Assembly: GCA_036850595.1 (NCBI GenBank)
Contig: CM072156.1
Location: forward strand, 7,309,441-7,373,440
Source: Rhyacichthys aspro
Lineage: Eukaryota; Chordata; Actinopteri; Gobiiformes; Rhyacichthyidae
Length of the DNA: 64,000 bases
Direction of reading: 5' to 3'
Below, piece by piece: positions 51,601 through 64,000 of the stretch. The notes under the pieces were generated by a model. It saw only the letters and a list, made by a program, of their open reading frames with translations, did not search any database and was not told the origin of the DNA. Both the position numbers and the translations under genes were made by a program. Each line of letters opens with the position of its first letter. Position 1 is the stretch's first letter.

Positions 51601-52550
51601 GAGTTGTAAATACACAGAGTTTCATGCAATACAAATCAACATTCATTTTTAATACTAGATGGTAGAATTTATTATTAAACAGTTACAATCACTTGTGCCT
51701 CACCTCTAGCTTGTGTAATCCTTTCCAGTGAGCACAAGCTTGTCATCTAAATTCAGGAAGTCCATCCCAGAGTAAAGCTTTTCAGGATTACATGTGCATT
51801 TAAAGCATTGCATTAACAGCCTATTTTGTTAGCTGTAGCATTTGACAAAATGTAATACTTTTTCAAGGCCATCCACTGCGAAAATCAGAATTTCTGCATA
51901 CACAAGAGGTTGTGTGTGCTGTCAGTGAGACTGGAGAGAACATTACAGGTAATAACATCAAAAGCAGACCTGATTCTGTTTTCTGCACCCTCAGTTCTAT
52001 GGATGAAATGGTCTGTCTTCAAATCCACTTGGAATGCATCTCCTTACTGGTTTCTCTTGATGTTGTGATGACACTATCAAAGACAATGGCAGAGCTGTAT
52101 TTTGTCCAGAACTGAGCCATGTCATTGACAGTGTATATATAGACAGGTGACTCTCAAATGCCCTCAATAAATGTGAAATCTTTTCACTGTGACTTTTCAG
52201 GGACGTGGATTGCACTGTTTTGGTTAAAGGTAAACAATGTAGTGTAGTATGTTAAAAACAATAGTCTAGATTTAATCTATTTGTCTCTCAAGAACTTCTG
52301 CTCCAGAACAAGATCATGTTGCCATTTCCCAACAGCTCTTGCCTAAAACTGGTATAACTCAACTGCATATTCACCTATATTTAAAGTTTGCTATGTCTAA
52401 TCGTACAGTAGACCATGCATCATTAGACTATATAGCATTCATACATCAGATACAAATGCCAGTCGTCCTGGAGCAGAGGTCATTTGTGAGGTTAGCAATA
52501 ATTACTGCTAATGGACTGGGATATCAACATCTCACATGAAACACATAATT
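48692..52550. other. Featureless intron 2 start
   Basis: AT-rich, with homopolymer runs (T and A runs near 49350-49460). Around 51170-51310 there is a GC-richer patch (GTGGCCCGCGGCTTCATTGG near 51182) that might be conserved. No exon or RNA gene recognised. Confidence 0.5.
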
Positions 52551-52559
52551 CTTTGGGTT

Positions 52560-53120
52560 TATAGCCTGACCAAAGTAATGAACTTAATTAGACAAGACGG
52601 GAGATTTATTCATGACCAATAAGTCACTAATTTAACACTACATTCATTTACAAATTTGTAAATAAACAGAGCTCATACAGCAGAATATTAATCCTTTCCC
52701 TGGCTGTCTCTAATAACACTCTGTAGCCAAATGACCTGAGGGAACGGCGTATGAAAAATCTGCCCTCAGTGATGTGATTGATTAGCTTTCGTGTTTGTAA
52801 ATGAAAATTAAGATGTCAACTCATATTCCTGTGGAGAAAATGTCCGTTAATGGTGTTTGCGCCCTATGAGTCCGCAGTTGATTTGTTGCATCTCTGATAA
52901 TGTTACCGAGAGAAAGAGGAGACAGGCGTCTGCTGTCATCTGCTTTGAAAATAACAACAGCTTAATCAACATAAGCAGGACCCAACTGTCCTCATTTCCA
53001 AGGCCTTATATACCCCAGTTTGGTTATTGACAATATCATCCTCCAGTGATGCAGATGGTATCTTTGAGTGTCTTCTATTATGGCTCCAGGTTTGTTAATA
53101 AGACTCCTGTATTAACCCAC
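52560..53120. promoter_or_regulatory. Candidate enhancer with PBX-HOX-type composite site
   Basis: Contains TTAATTA (52584-52590) and TGATTGATTAG (52775-52785), the second matching the PBX-HOX composite consensus TGATTGAT. Retained CpGs occur nearby (GGAACGGCGTATG near 52741; ATGTTACCGAGAG near 52899). No reading frame. Inferred from motif content. Confidence 0.3.
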
Positions 53121-54314
53121 CTGCATCGCCAATGGAAACAATATATGGGCTTGTTTTCATAAAAGACAACTAGCTCTAGTGGTTATCTCATGGATGGTAC
53201 TATTGCACATGCAGATAATGAGTTGTAACACTAAAGAACACTAAAATAAAGGATTAAAAGCTCTATATATTTATAACAGCCTCACTTTGTTCAGCCAATT
53301 AGGAATATATTTTCTTGTGTGCTATTTCTTTTTGTCCAATCAGGGTGCTATAAACCAGCGAATAAGCTGTCTGTGTATTTATGGAGTTTTCAGTGTCTGT
53401 TTTTAAAGCCACAATTACAGCCACTTATTTTTAATTAGGATTAATAATTGCAGGATTTTCATAAAAAAAATGTAATTAATCCTTACACAGTGGATCTCCC
53501 TCCTCACCTATGGCCCTCTAAAGCAATGTGCAGGTCAATGTAACCAACCCCCCTCTAGCTGTGTTTGATAATTTTCTTCCTTGTTTACATGAAAGGGATG
53601 TCTTTCTGTCTGTAGCCCAAAGCCAAAAATGGTTTAGAGAAGAAATGAAAAAAGTGATATCAATGGGTAAATCTAGATCTTGCCTTTAGCTGTTGGTTTA
53701 TTTTACTGTAACATTAATTAATCTTCAGTCTTCAACTTCTGCATATTATGCCCTTAATAACACTGTAGATACTGATGATGTCTGTCGCTCACATTGATTA
53801 GACTTGGCTTGATGTTTGGGAAGCAGTTTTTACTGGGCTTCAAACATCAGCTTTATGTGCATTTGGACAAAGCTTTAATAGATAATAATCTCAGTAGCTC
53901 ACAGTGTTAGCTCCAGGAATTACACTTACTGTGTAATAAAAATAGTTTATTTGCATCTGCTAGTCATGCTTTAATGCAGATGTTACAATACTGCAGTATA
54001 ATAAACCCAGTCTGTCATAATGGAGTACTAAAGGGTGACTTTAGCAGCAGTAGAGTATAATATGGGTCACTGACTAACCATTAGTATATGGTGTATTAAG
54101 AATAGATTGACAGCACAAAAGGAATCTCCTTGTACTTGGTTGTAATTGGTTTTTATTTTCGTTAAGGCCACCTCCTCTGCTCACATTTTAGATCCACATG
54201 TGGAAAAGATAGGATTATAAATATGCTTTAAATGTGAAACGTCAACTAGTAATTTCATTCTGCTCACATATGGGATCAATTCAACAAAATGCAATATTAG
54301 CAGCAGTGAGTTAC

Positions 54315-54480
54315 GGCTTAATGTAAGTGTCTGTCTCTTTGACATATGCAGCCGATGAGCGAGGACAGCACGAGCACTCGCCAGGTCAAAGTTCACTGTG
54401 CATCCGTGGTTCGAGCAAAACCCATCTCGCAGAATGCCGACGCTAGCATGTTTTCTAATATGGACACAATCTTGTATTTG
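54315..54480 (+). other. CpG-rich acceptor-flanked segment, exon-like or conserved element
   Basis: A pyrimidine-rich run and ATATGCAG (ending 54349) precede about 105 bases unusually rich in CpG (GATGAGCGAGGACAGCACGA near 54354). An open frame runs from 54346 to a stop at 54558. In the phase needed after efna5 exon 2 it does not encode the expected ephrin sequence and hits a stop, so it is not exon 3. It may be an unrelated exon, a poison exon or a conserved non-coding element. Confidence 0.2.
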
Positions 54481-54599
54481 AGTGATTTTAATCGGAACAG
54501 GGCAGAAATCCAATATCAGCGTCTGCTCGCTGTAAGAGATGAGCTCGTAGAGTTATAGCGTATCAGATGTGAGGCCAGTGTATCATTAAGTTGACTCTG

Positions 54600-57100
54600 A
54601 AAAGATGCTATTTTGCCCTTTATCTGGTTACACTCAAGATACATTATTACATTTAATTTGTACATTGTCGTTTATATTTCGATGATGTACCTAAATTCCT
54701 TCTTTATATGTCACATACATATTACAGAAATATTTTATCTCTCCAAAAATATGTCTTCCCACACTAGAGTGGTTTGCATATCTGCTAAAATCCTTAAAAT
54801 GAGCAGACCTCTAGTAAAGGATAAACCACACTCTCTTAGACAGACCCGAAACAATGTACGTAACTAGCACTAGCAAAAAAAACATGGATATGTCCACGCT
54901 CATTTAAACGACACAGCATCGACATCACTGGCAGAGTTTTATGTTTACAAGTCTCTTTAAGAAACAAGAGGTCCAAATGCAGAGAAAAACATGTATTTAT
55001 AAAAATATCTATGCAGCTAAGGCCTTGAAGGGTCATTACAGCTTATGGAGCTCGAAGAAGTTCTAGATTAATCTGACTCGAGTCTGTTGAGTCTATTTAA
55101 GTTGTAGTAACAGATGTGAGATGTACAAAGAGACAACAGAGCTACGGTGCTACAGGGTTTTTAGGTCTGTTTGCTTTTGTGAATTCTTTGTGTTCTTTCT
55201 GTTTTATTTTTCAACACAAATGTGGTTTATCATTTAAAAAAATGCAAGAACACACTGAAAAAGATGAAAATGGCTTCCTTATTTGCTGTTTTTCTTGCCT
55301 ATTCTAAATGGGACACAAGGTCAATTGAGACAGTGTCACACAAATATCACAGAGGAAGTGGCTAATCAGTTAGCATCCTATTATTAGACAAGTGAATAAG
55401 TGAGCAAAACAGCAAGCCAGTGTAATTCAGTTGAACTTGTCTGCCATAGTGGAAAGTAGTCTTTGGTTCACACAAGCAAAAGTCAGAATACTGTTAAATA
55501 GGAACAAGTAGATTAATTTAAAAGATTAAAGATGTTTTGGAAGTAAAAGTTTTGGGCAGTTTTATCATGGGGTGTTCTCATCCCTATAATGCCACATGCT
55601 CCAGTAAATGCCCTTCGATTTTTGGTAAACTGAGCGACTCTGATTGTTACCTGTTAGAACGACATCACACTGCAGGTGAAGATGAAGAGTTAAAATGAAG
55701 AACATATCCCACTGTGATAGGGAATACTGAAGAGGCTAAAATGGCTGGAAACACCCAGACTATGGGCACCGAATCTACTCATGTTAGATCACAAAATGCA
55801 AAACATTTGGCTCCTCAGTCACTCGCCATAGGCCTGCAGGGCATAAGCATAATGTGACACAAGATTTATCATAAATACCAAGCTAACATGCAAGAAAAAG
55901 CATTTTATATTCATAAGGCAAGATCTCATATTGAACTTTTGATTCAAAGCTTAAACATACTCTCCAAGCCACAGACTAGCCCCTTTCTGATGGATCATAA
56001 ATCCTGTGATGCACCAGCTCTCAAGAGGAGAAAGGAGTAGAGATAGCGGCGCAGGCAGGAAACGGGAAAATGGCATTAATGGACAAATGAAATAGATGCA
56101 CGGGGATGCTGTATGTATTTTTGTTGGAGCTCTCTGGAAAGGCTTGCTAATAATGATAAAGAGCTAGGACTGTTCTATTTGCGGTGTAAGGAGGGAACCT
56201 GCATATGGACACCATCATAACTCAGCGCTTTCATCCATTCACATGAAAAATCAAGGCTGTCATCGGTGTTCAGCAATGATCCAGTAACATAGAGTAATGT
56301 GACAGAAAGCTACACGCACACACCATGCATACACAGATGTATAGCAAAGCCACACCGATACAGTACATACCATCTGGACTGCATTATTGTAATCCTGATA
56401 GATGGATCGACATTCCACGCCTCCCTCTCCTTTGGTTCCTACATCGTTTCATCATTTTAAGTTTGGCCTATTCATCCATCTTGTGAGATTTTAGGACAAT
56501 ACCACCTTAATACACACTTCTTTTGTCCTTTTTTATTCATTCTGCATATTTCACCATCTACATTGGGCACAAATGTACACTTAATGCCTGCCGGCTGGTG
56601 ATGGATTGAAGGAAAAGCCAGCATAAATTATTGGCAAAACATAATGAAGGAAGTGCCTGTATATGGGCCATGAGGGGTCAGTGAATGGTCTGTTGAGTAT
56701 GGAAAATGATGTTAATCACGTTCAATGGGATTTGCAGATGTTGATTTTTGAGCATTTATTGGAGAAAGTGGAGCAGTACTCGCCACCACATTCAACAAAT
56801 TACTGTGTAGTGTGTTAAAAATACAACTGGACACATTTTTCCATCTTTAGTCTAAACCATTTACACATATTGGATGATTTTTTGAAGATATTTTGTCTTT
56901 AATAGTGGAGAAATGTGAAAAAAGAAAGGAGGCGATGGCCCAAGTCAAAGTATTAGATTAAAAATGGGATTTGAGAAAAGAATGTTGAATGTTCTCAAGT
57001 TTGGCCAAATATTCTTGAGGTGAGACTGCAAACTGCAAATTGGAAACACTTTTTCAAGTCAAAGACAAAGAAGTGACCTTTTATAAACTTTGCTTTGTGG
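54600..57100. other. Featureless AT-rich intron
   Basis: No exon, RNA gene or sizeable repeat seen. Short open frames (for example 54613-54867 and 55116-55307) are AT-driven. Confidence 0.5.
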
Positions 57101-57121
57101 ATTAATGTCATTGAATTTGAA

Positions 57122-57300
57122 TGAAACAACAGGCATTTTATTCATATAGCACATTTAAAAACAAACAGAGGTTGTGACAAAGTGCTTTACAGTCTTACAG
57201 TCCTTGCAGCTAAAAGCAATGTAATTTAACAGCAGTCTGAAAACAAAAGAAAACAGCAGTAGAATAATAAAATGAGCTCAATAGTTTAAACTGTCAAGAA
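57122..57300. mobile_element. Interspersed repeat fragment, family unassigned
   Basis: Starts with ATTTTATTCATATAGCACAT and continues through CAAAGTGCTTTACAG (57178-57192). This pair of segments resembles a dispersed fish repeat I have seen often, usually written TTTATATAGCACCTTT...AAAGTGCTTTACA. Boundaries are uncertain and there is no coding sequence. Confidence 0.5.
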
Positions 57301-58084
57301 AATGCTAAAGAAAAAGAAAACATGGCAACCTCAAACTGGATTAAAAGCCAAATTACAAAGATCACTGTTTGACAGTTTGTTAAAATGATTAGTGGAGGTG
57401 GGTACTAATATGGAACAGAGTATGCACTAACTCTCAACTCCATCTAGTGGTTAAAAGTGATATAACAGGACAGAGCTCTTAACTCTTGTTTTCCTCGTCT
57501 TCTGTTTCTTACAGCAGCATATACAGTAAATTCTATACTAGCAGCTTCAGGAATGAAGTTAATGAATAGTAAACATTATTCATGATGGATAGAAGTTAAA
57601 TCCACTACCTCAAAAATAAAAGTTTAAGTTGCTGTTAAATGTATGGACAGTTTTGAAATTTCACTTGACTTTGGTTTTATATGAAAACACATTGATGCTG
57701 GAAAATGCTCAATGTCATTCCCCCTTTTTACTCCCTTTTCCTGTCTGTCTACTGTCTCCATCAATAAAAGGCAAACAAAGTTGGTATTGTATCAGTACTG
57801 ACTGTCACTGAGTAACACAAGGTGGTGTTCTAACAACTCCATAATGAGTAATTTGAACCATGAACATGTGAACATTTAACTCCCACACTGCCCAATGAAA
57901 ACCAAGCACTGTGAGTAAAGTATTATTTTAAACTAATACTAAAAGTAGTGCACTTATACAAGGAGTCATTGTGTTCATTTCTCACTGACCAATTTGCAGT
58001 GAAAAAGTCTAGCTTTTATTGTTGCGACCAAGACAAGTGGAGGACCATAGGTCACCTTTTAAAAATAAACCAGCATGTCACCCT

Positions 58085-58470
58085 CCATGTTAGCTCAATA
58101 ACCAGACTATTATTAGCCCAGGGTTAAGTCATGTGTTGACAGGCCAAAGAGCGCAAAGTGAGGTGGTCAAAAAGTTTCTAATCAAGTTATTTGTGTTTGA
58201 CCGGCAATAAAGTAGTCATCACTTTGTCTGTGGAAAATGGTTTCGCTGAGATCAAAAGAAAATAGGACAAGGAAGGAACTCAAGGGCCACAAAGTTCCCC
58301 CTCGTTGCCTCATGACTCATGCATCAAACAGGCCTCCTTCGCTGCTGATTAAGATTTAGTATGGTCAAGCCAAGGACGTATTATCCCAGGCCATTAAACT
58401 ATTAACACATATATTATTAACTGAGTGCATTAGTCATTATAGTTAATTGGTTATTGTTCATTCATTTGTT
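58085..58470. promoter_or_regulatory. Candidate enhancer / conserved non-coding element
   Basis: Contains a perfect AP-1 site TGACTCA (58313-58319), a TCF/LEF-like GATCAAAAG (near 58251), a CAATAAAG caudal/HOX-like core (58205-58212), ATTA cores and TTAATTGG (58443-58450). No repeat or reading frame accounts for it. Conservation is guessed, not measured. Confidence 0.32.
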
Positions 58471-60289
58471 TGTACTTTCCTTGCTGTTAGAACACACCCA
58501 CCATTTTCTCAGTGATTCAGAGGGTGGCTACTGAGGCACTTATGGTGGAAAATACTCAAAAAGCACTCATTAAACACCATTACGTTGTGTAATATATTAT
58601 CAGATGGATGGATTTGAATAGCACAAATCAAGTTCATCAGGTTTATTGTTCTTTGAGAGGGAAGACATTACTCAGATGATGACTTGAGACACACGATAAA
58701 GGTTAGTATGGCACGGTTTGGTTCGGATATCAACTAAAGAGACAGGTCCTGTGTGAATGAGAGCGACATCTGCTACATAGGAATTACCTGAGACCCTTTG
58801 TAACCCCTTTTGACAACAGGAATGACTGTAAAAGCACCACCCGACTCATGCTCTACAACTCCAGTCCAAACGTGTCTTTAGTTTCCAAAAGAACATAATT
58901 TCGTTTAATAATTGTGCTTCGTGTATACTGGCCTAAAATTGCTGTTAGTCATAATTCGTAGTGACTTTTGGCCAAGGCTCAAAGGACACTTCTGAATGGC
59001 GACAATTTACAAATCCTCCTCCTTCATAGCTCCATCGAAATATCTTCCACTTCCCTCCCATTGTGCGCTCAATGTCGTAGCATCTGCTTAATGGGCCTCT
59101 TTAGTGGAAAGTCTGCTCCTTCTGCACAGGCACAGATTTGAGAAAAAGTCCTTCCTTAATACAGTGCAGTACATTTCTATATTCTCTATTTACACTTCTG
59201 TGACTGATGTGAAGGTCGTTTTGCAAAAGGACATTGTATAAAGGCTTTTTTTTTTTTTTTGTACTGCAGCTGTCAGATTGTAAGCATTAAAATGATCATG
59301 TTGGACAGTAAGAAAACAAAAGGAGAAGTATTAATGAATCCCAGTTGTGATTTCAGCACAGAGGAAAATGTCCTGGATGCTAAATGTCTAATTAGTGTCA
59401 CAGAATAGCAGATGCACAAGGTTCTACAAAGTCATGCAACATGAGCATTGTATTATACACTGCATTTGTCTTTGTGTCTCTTCTGGTTTTCTGTCTAAAC
59501 TCTGGCTCTACACACTGTTTATACATAGTAACCCATGTGAGTTGTCTGAGTAAATTAAAAGGCCTAAAGGCTGTTTCTTCAGTAGGCTGGTAAAATTAGC
59601 TCACCACGACTGCTTAGTGAGCATGCAGCATTGCAGGGCACACTGTTTAACCCGTTCCATCCGAACAAATAAGCAGGGATCAAAGGATTAGAGCAACATT
59701 ATTAAGACCAGCTGGAGACCTAGACTAGAAACACTGCAGCTACATGTGTATTTACATTATGGCAAACTAGACTGTTGATGATTTACAGAAATAAATCTTG
59801 TTTAGAGTTTTTTGCTAATGAAGTTTGTGTTGGTTCAGGCTGGGTTTCTCTTAGAATTAGAGGTAATATAGTTAAGTGTTACTGACAGATGACAATGTAA
59901 AAATAAAGTTTAGAGAAATAAAAACTAATTATTTTTGCCCGTTAGTGTGTTATTGCTCGCCAATCAGCAGCAGTGCCCCGAGTCTTTTGGCTGTTATGAT
60001 ACTGCCAAACATCCAAATGTTGGCGAGCACACACCATGTAAGAATATCCCAAATGGCAGCAGATTTAATGTTAAAAAATGGCTTCTTTTAGTAATGTGCT
60101 GAGTGACCCTGAAGTATTCTCTTACAGCAGAGCCATTATTCCTTCTGAATGACGACTAGAAAATCAATTTCCTACCATGATATTATCTATGGAATATACT
60201 CAACCTAAACTTAGCTTTTAGCGCCCTATCAGTCCAGACACATGGTTTTATGTCCTCACGTCTGGAATGTGCTGTTGAATTGTCCATTG

Positions 60290-60680
60290 AAAGACAAAGG
60301 AAATGTGTTTTCCAGATAACATTACAGTTGCAATAAAGCTTGGCTTGAGCTGTGATTGAAACAATACTGTGCCTAAGCCGCGCTGAGCCCACCTGTTTGT
60401 TCTTCCGTAATTGGATTCTGCTTCATTCCATTTGCCTTAATGCTGATGCATAATGCAGTGTACTGAGGGGACCAGCCATTACCAGTCAGGGAAGCGGGCT
60501 CCGAGGAGTAACTTGACCCCGGTCTGGCCCCCCTCCCTGTCTCTGGGACATCTTTTCAGGGCCTCTGTCCTTCAAAGCGACCACTTGCCTGGGCTGGATA
60601 GATTGATGGTTGAGGCTGTGGGCCTGATGGGAACCAGAATAGCAGGTGTTGATGTTCCAGCCTAAAAGAACAATAAGCTG
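60290..60680. promoter_or_regulatory. Possible conserved non-coding block
   Basis: GC-richer patch with CpGs (CTAAGCCGCGCTGAGCCCAC near 60373) and CCGTAATTGGATTCTGC (60405-60421), which holds a TAATTG homeodomain core and GGATT. Short open frames on both strands lack homology. Confidence 0.22.
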
Positions 60681-60959
60681 GCCCTCTGCAGCATGTTAAT
60701 CCAAAACAAACAGCCTCTGGTATGGACGCTCTGGGCTCGGGCGGAGGGATCCACGTCAAACACACTGTGCTACCAAGAAAGGAATAAAAGTCCAGTGTTT
60801 GCTCTGGATCACTCAAGAATGTATAGGGTATAAACATCAGTTAACGGCAGCATGGTAGCAACACCCAGACTTTAATCAAATTAACAATAGATTAAAGCTT
60901 TATACATTGTATTTGGTCTCACTTTATCAGAAAAAATGTGGACTGCTCTTTAATCACAG

Positions 60960-61480
60960 TTTAGGAATGGGTACTACATTTTACTGGGACAAAATCTGAA
61001 CCAGTACTAAACCAAGATTGAACCAGAGAAAGTCCACAAACTTTTAATGAAGTATCACAAAACTACACACATTGGTCCTGGATGACTTTGTGACCACCAC
61101 ACAGCTCACTTCCTTACATCAGACGTATTAATAAACCTGAGACAATACCTGGACTACATGTAGCACTAAACCAGCAAGAAACCAAGACTTTGGACTTTGA
61201 CTGGAGTGAAAAGTTCATTAAGTGGATTTTTTTTAAAGTTTAAGACCCTTGTTCTGCTACACACAAATCATTATATACATGTAAATAAATTTGATACCAT
61301 CATGCATCATGCTTCCTTACCTCTGACTAGCCCCATAAACTTTATCATTTCCAATAGTGAGTAAATGACAGTTTAGGACTGAATGTAGCACAGAAGTAGT
61401 ATTTAACCATGACTTTGTACCTTGACCATGGAAAAGAGTACTCTTAGTGATCCACAATGTTTCTCACTAACTTTAGGGTG
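60960..61480 (+). repeat. Weak, decayed internal repetition
   Basis: Similar phrases recur in order: CTTCCTTACATC (61109) and CTTCCTTACCTC (61312); ACTACATGTAGCAC (61153) and ACTGAATGTAGCAC (61378); and GACTTTGGACTTTGACTGG (61185) and GACTTTGTACCTTGACC (61411). The offset is about 203-226 bases. It is consistent with an ancient local duplication. Confidence 0.45.
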
Positions 61481-61915
61481 TGGAGGTACTTTACATACTG
61501 TTAGCATCACTCACATGCTTACATTTATATTTTTTGACAAATCTGACAAATATGGCATCACTTCTTGCTCCATAAACTATGTCATCTTTCACCACTAAAT
61601 ATTGACCTTGCAGTGTGTTGGGCTGCTATATTGACTGTATATGGTAATACACTTGGAACACATGCTAACACTTGCTCGAACATGCATTTCTCTTTTGTAG
61701 GAGTGGGCTGGTGCATTAAGTCCCGTCTTATAAACATCCCAACAGCTTTACCCCATCATGCACCGGGCTCCTACATGCTCCGTGCCATTTCCATCAGCCC
61801 CATACTTCTGTAATGATCAGCTGTTGCCTTTGGCTAAGTGGCTGGTGTCGATGGCTGTGACTCAGCTCAGCCCACAACAACGATGAAGATAAGACATCTG
61901 GAGATAGTGCTCATA

Positions 61916-61945
61916 TGTGTGTGTCTGTGTGTGTCTGTGTGTGTT
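61916..61945. repeat. 10-bp tandem repeat, 3 units
   Basis: TGTGTGTGTC occurs twice, followed by TGTGTGTGTT. A GT-rich simple repeat. Confidence 0.9.
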
Positions 61946-62039
61946 TGGCCATCAAACGCTGAAAGCTTAAAGAAGAGCGCGGCGGTGAGAGGAGTGACAT
62001 AAATTGTGTGGGCATTGGTGTGTATGTGCCCGAGTGGGA

Positions 62040-62330
62040 GAATGACAGTGGCTAGGGTTCATTAGCGTGTCATGGCTGCCTCCACACTGACATAATAAGG
62101 CCCTCTCTCTCTCAGCGACTCTCTTCTCATCTGTTGAATTTGAGCTGCGAAAAAGAGCATCTGATCACAAGTCATTCGCCGCTGACACATGACTAAGAAA
62201 CAGATAACGGCTGATGAAGCGGCGACATTAAAGCGGTAACGGCAAGGTCGAGAGGGTAGAGGAAGAATGAAGGCAGCTGGAAACAGAGCGTTGATGAGCT
62301 GCAGAGGCACCGCGAAATGAAAATGACTGA
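62040..62330. promoter_or_regulatory. Possible conserved non-coding block
   Basis: CpG-retaining sequence (TGATGAAGCGGCGACATTAA near 62212, AGCGGTAACGGCAAGGTCGA near 62232) just after a GT-rich repeat. A 99-codon minus-strand open frame lacks homology. Confidence 0.2.
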
Positions 62331-64000
62331 AAGAGCACGCACTATGCATTTGATAAGACACATCAAATGCATCTGGATCTCGGGATCAAAATCGAGAAAA
62401 AAGAGTGTGCAAAATGCAGCAATGGAGAGTTCAATCTGTTCTCACCCTTTTTACTTATTAGTCAATGCTTTTCTTAATGAACACATCCTCTGGCTACAAA
62501 GACAGCCTTTTTTACTGATTGAACAAGATGTAGATGCAAGGATATTGCTGGTGCAGAGGAATATAGAACAGCACACAGGAAAATGTGGACAAAGAGTCAT
62601 CTAGGCTCTAAAATCAAACATAGATATCCAAACATCTATATTACATCTATATCATGGCATTAAACCATTTATACATCTTGCGCTTTAGTGCCTTTACTGA
62701 CAGAGAATGAGATAGTGATTGTATATGCATTCTACCAGGTGAGACAGCACTTTTTACATTTTGAAAGGACAGTATTTCAATCAAAACATTTTCAAGGATT
62801 TCAAGCACGCATGGAAGCCCATAAATTCTCTGCCTGAAACACATCCACCATTTGCTGAAACATTTAATGGAACTAAATTTATAGGGGTCTGAGTTTCGAT
62901 ATCCCCTCACTGCACACATGATGAGGCCCGTCAGTTAAGTTTTGATGAATGGATATGCACATGCTGACAGACGAGAGCGGGCGACACAGCTGGAGCGGGT
63001 GCAGCTCGGGGAGGGGTTAGGTAAAGGTTCACTAGAGAGGAGTTGACAGATCCCAAATGGTAGCCTTTGGAAATGCTTGGCTTCATTGCATCAGCCGTAG
63101 AATGATCCACAAAAGTCATATAAAACGATGCCCAGAAGACAGTTTAGTGCCATTATAGTCCCTTTGGAGCTGGAAAAGAGAGCAGAAATGAAAACTAGTT
63201 GACAATAAATGCCATTAATACATGTCAATAGTGGGAAAAGACTACACTTGTCTCTGCATGAGATGACCATAAAGAAGTATTGCGGTGATGGATGTATATA
63301 ATAGCCAGCGCTGTGTTCTGTGACATGTGTTTGACCCCTATCCCTTGTCTGCAGGAGACAGCACCTGGTGCCCCTCTGCAACGCCATTAGTGCTCAGCCA
63401 GACACAAACACACACACTCCGTCCATGTGGGTTATTTTTAGGGCATGAGATACAAGCTCTTTGGTAGCTAACTCTCAGAGATTCACACCCCGTGGGCTTG
63501 ACAGGAAGGGATCTATTTCTTGGAAGTAACCACAGCCCATATACACATGCAGCACATACACCCTTACTGTGTCCCATAAGGACCACTGAGGGCTGTACAT
63601 TTAAAATAATGGTAAACAATGTGTTGGTTGGAACATTTAAACTAGAGGTGGTCAATTAGTTTTTCCTATGGGCAGCATTAGTGCCTGGCCATTACAGCAG
63701 TTTTGAGTAATTCCTATTATAGAGTAAAGGTCTTGAGTCTGTCCATGTTTGTAATGTTTAAGATTGTGTGACTATTCCTTGGCACTTAAAGAGTGTTTGC
63801 CTCATATTTTCTTTTTTTTATGCCACTGTCAAGCCCAATATTACAACAACTGGTTACCTAACAAAATAGACAGACTACAATCTATCGATAACTAAAGTCA
63901 GTGACTGCAATAGCCCTCTTCATACTGTATAAATATGTAGTATTGAAAACATCCTGTGAACTGTTATGTCTAAACTAAACTGTTACATCTTATTTTACTA

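Larger units (their letters stand above)
48686..64000 (+). other. efna5: efna5 intron 2, 5' portion (partial)
   Basis: Downstream of the exon 2 donor I searched for the next ephrin-A5 exon, which should complete a serine codon, carry the last receptor-binding-domain cysteine and be followed by GTRAG. I found no match to 64000. The intron is therefore at least 15.3 kb. It is AT-rich, with no coding signal, one interspersed repeat fragment near 57.1 kb and several enhancer-like stretches. Confidence 0.8.

Overview
The window looks like intergenic-scale intronic DNA from a ray-finned (probably teleost) fish. It is AT-rich and CpG-poor, with no prokaryotic gene organisation. Simple repeats, tRNA-like and inverted-repeat-bounded repeat fragments and one clearly vertebrate coding exon support this. 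Fish is favoured over tetrapod because the exon differs from human EFNA5 at about 9 of 97 residues and because several repeat fragments resemble families I associate with fish; the species cannot be named.

Only one coding segment is convincing: a 293-base internal exon on the + strand (48393-48685) with a clean acceptor and donor. It encodes most of the Eph-receptor-binding domain of ephrin-A5 (efna5; a fish a or b paralogue cannot be distinguished here). The signal-peptide exon lies upstream of base 1. The exons for the last receptor-binding-domain cysteine, the stalk and the GPI-attachment tail lie beyond base 64000. Everything else is therefore best read as the 3' part of intron 1 (1-48392, at least 48 kb) and the 5' part of intron 2 (48686-64000, at least 15 kb). 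No other open reading frame exceeds about 140 codons, and none resembles a known protein, transposase or reverse transcriptase.

Layout. 1-5 kb: a CpG-retaining block with a possible, very weak cryptic first exon, a (TA)n run and a long pyrimidine tract ending in a strong-looking splice acceptor. 5-19 kb: mostly featureless AT-rich intron. 19-35 kb: several CpG-retaining, homeodomain-site-rich blocks that look like conserved non-coding elements, plus small minisatellites and a possible old repeat at 27.4 kb. 34957-35109: a 153-bp (AAAT)n array. 38-40 kb: a tRNA-like SINE fragment (minus strand) and a decayed local duplication. 42.7-42.9 kb: the best enhancer candidate. 44.8-46.3 kb: two inverted-repeat-bounded elements in a row. 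47.2 kb: a 5 x 9-bp minisatellite. 48.4 kb: the efna5 exon. 48.7-64 kb: intron 2, with enhancer-like blocks near 52.6-53.1, 54.3-54.5 and 58.1-58.5 kb and one interspersed repeat fragment at 57.1 kb.

The main biological story is probably regulatory. The large introns of this axon-guidance gene appear to hold many candidate developmental enhancers, several rich in TAATTA-type homeodomain sites. None of these is proven by sequence inspection alone. I did not find a new multi-gene system, and I do not claim one.
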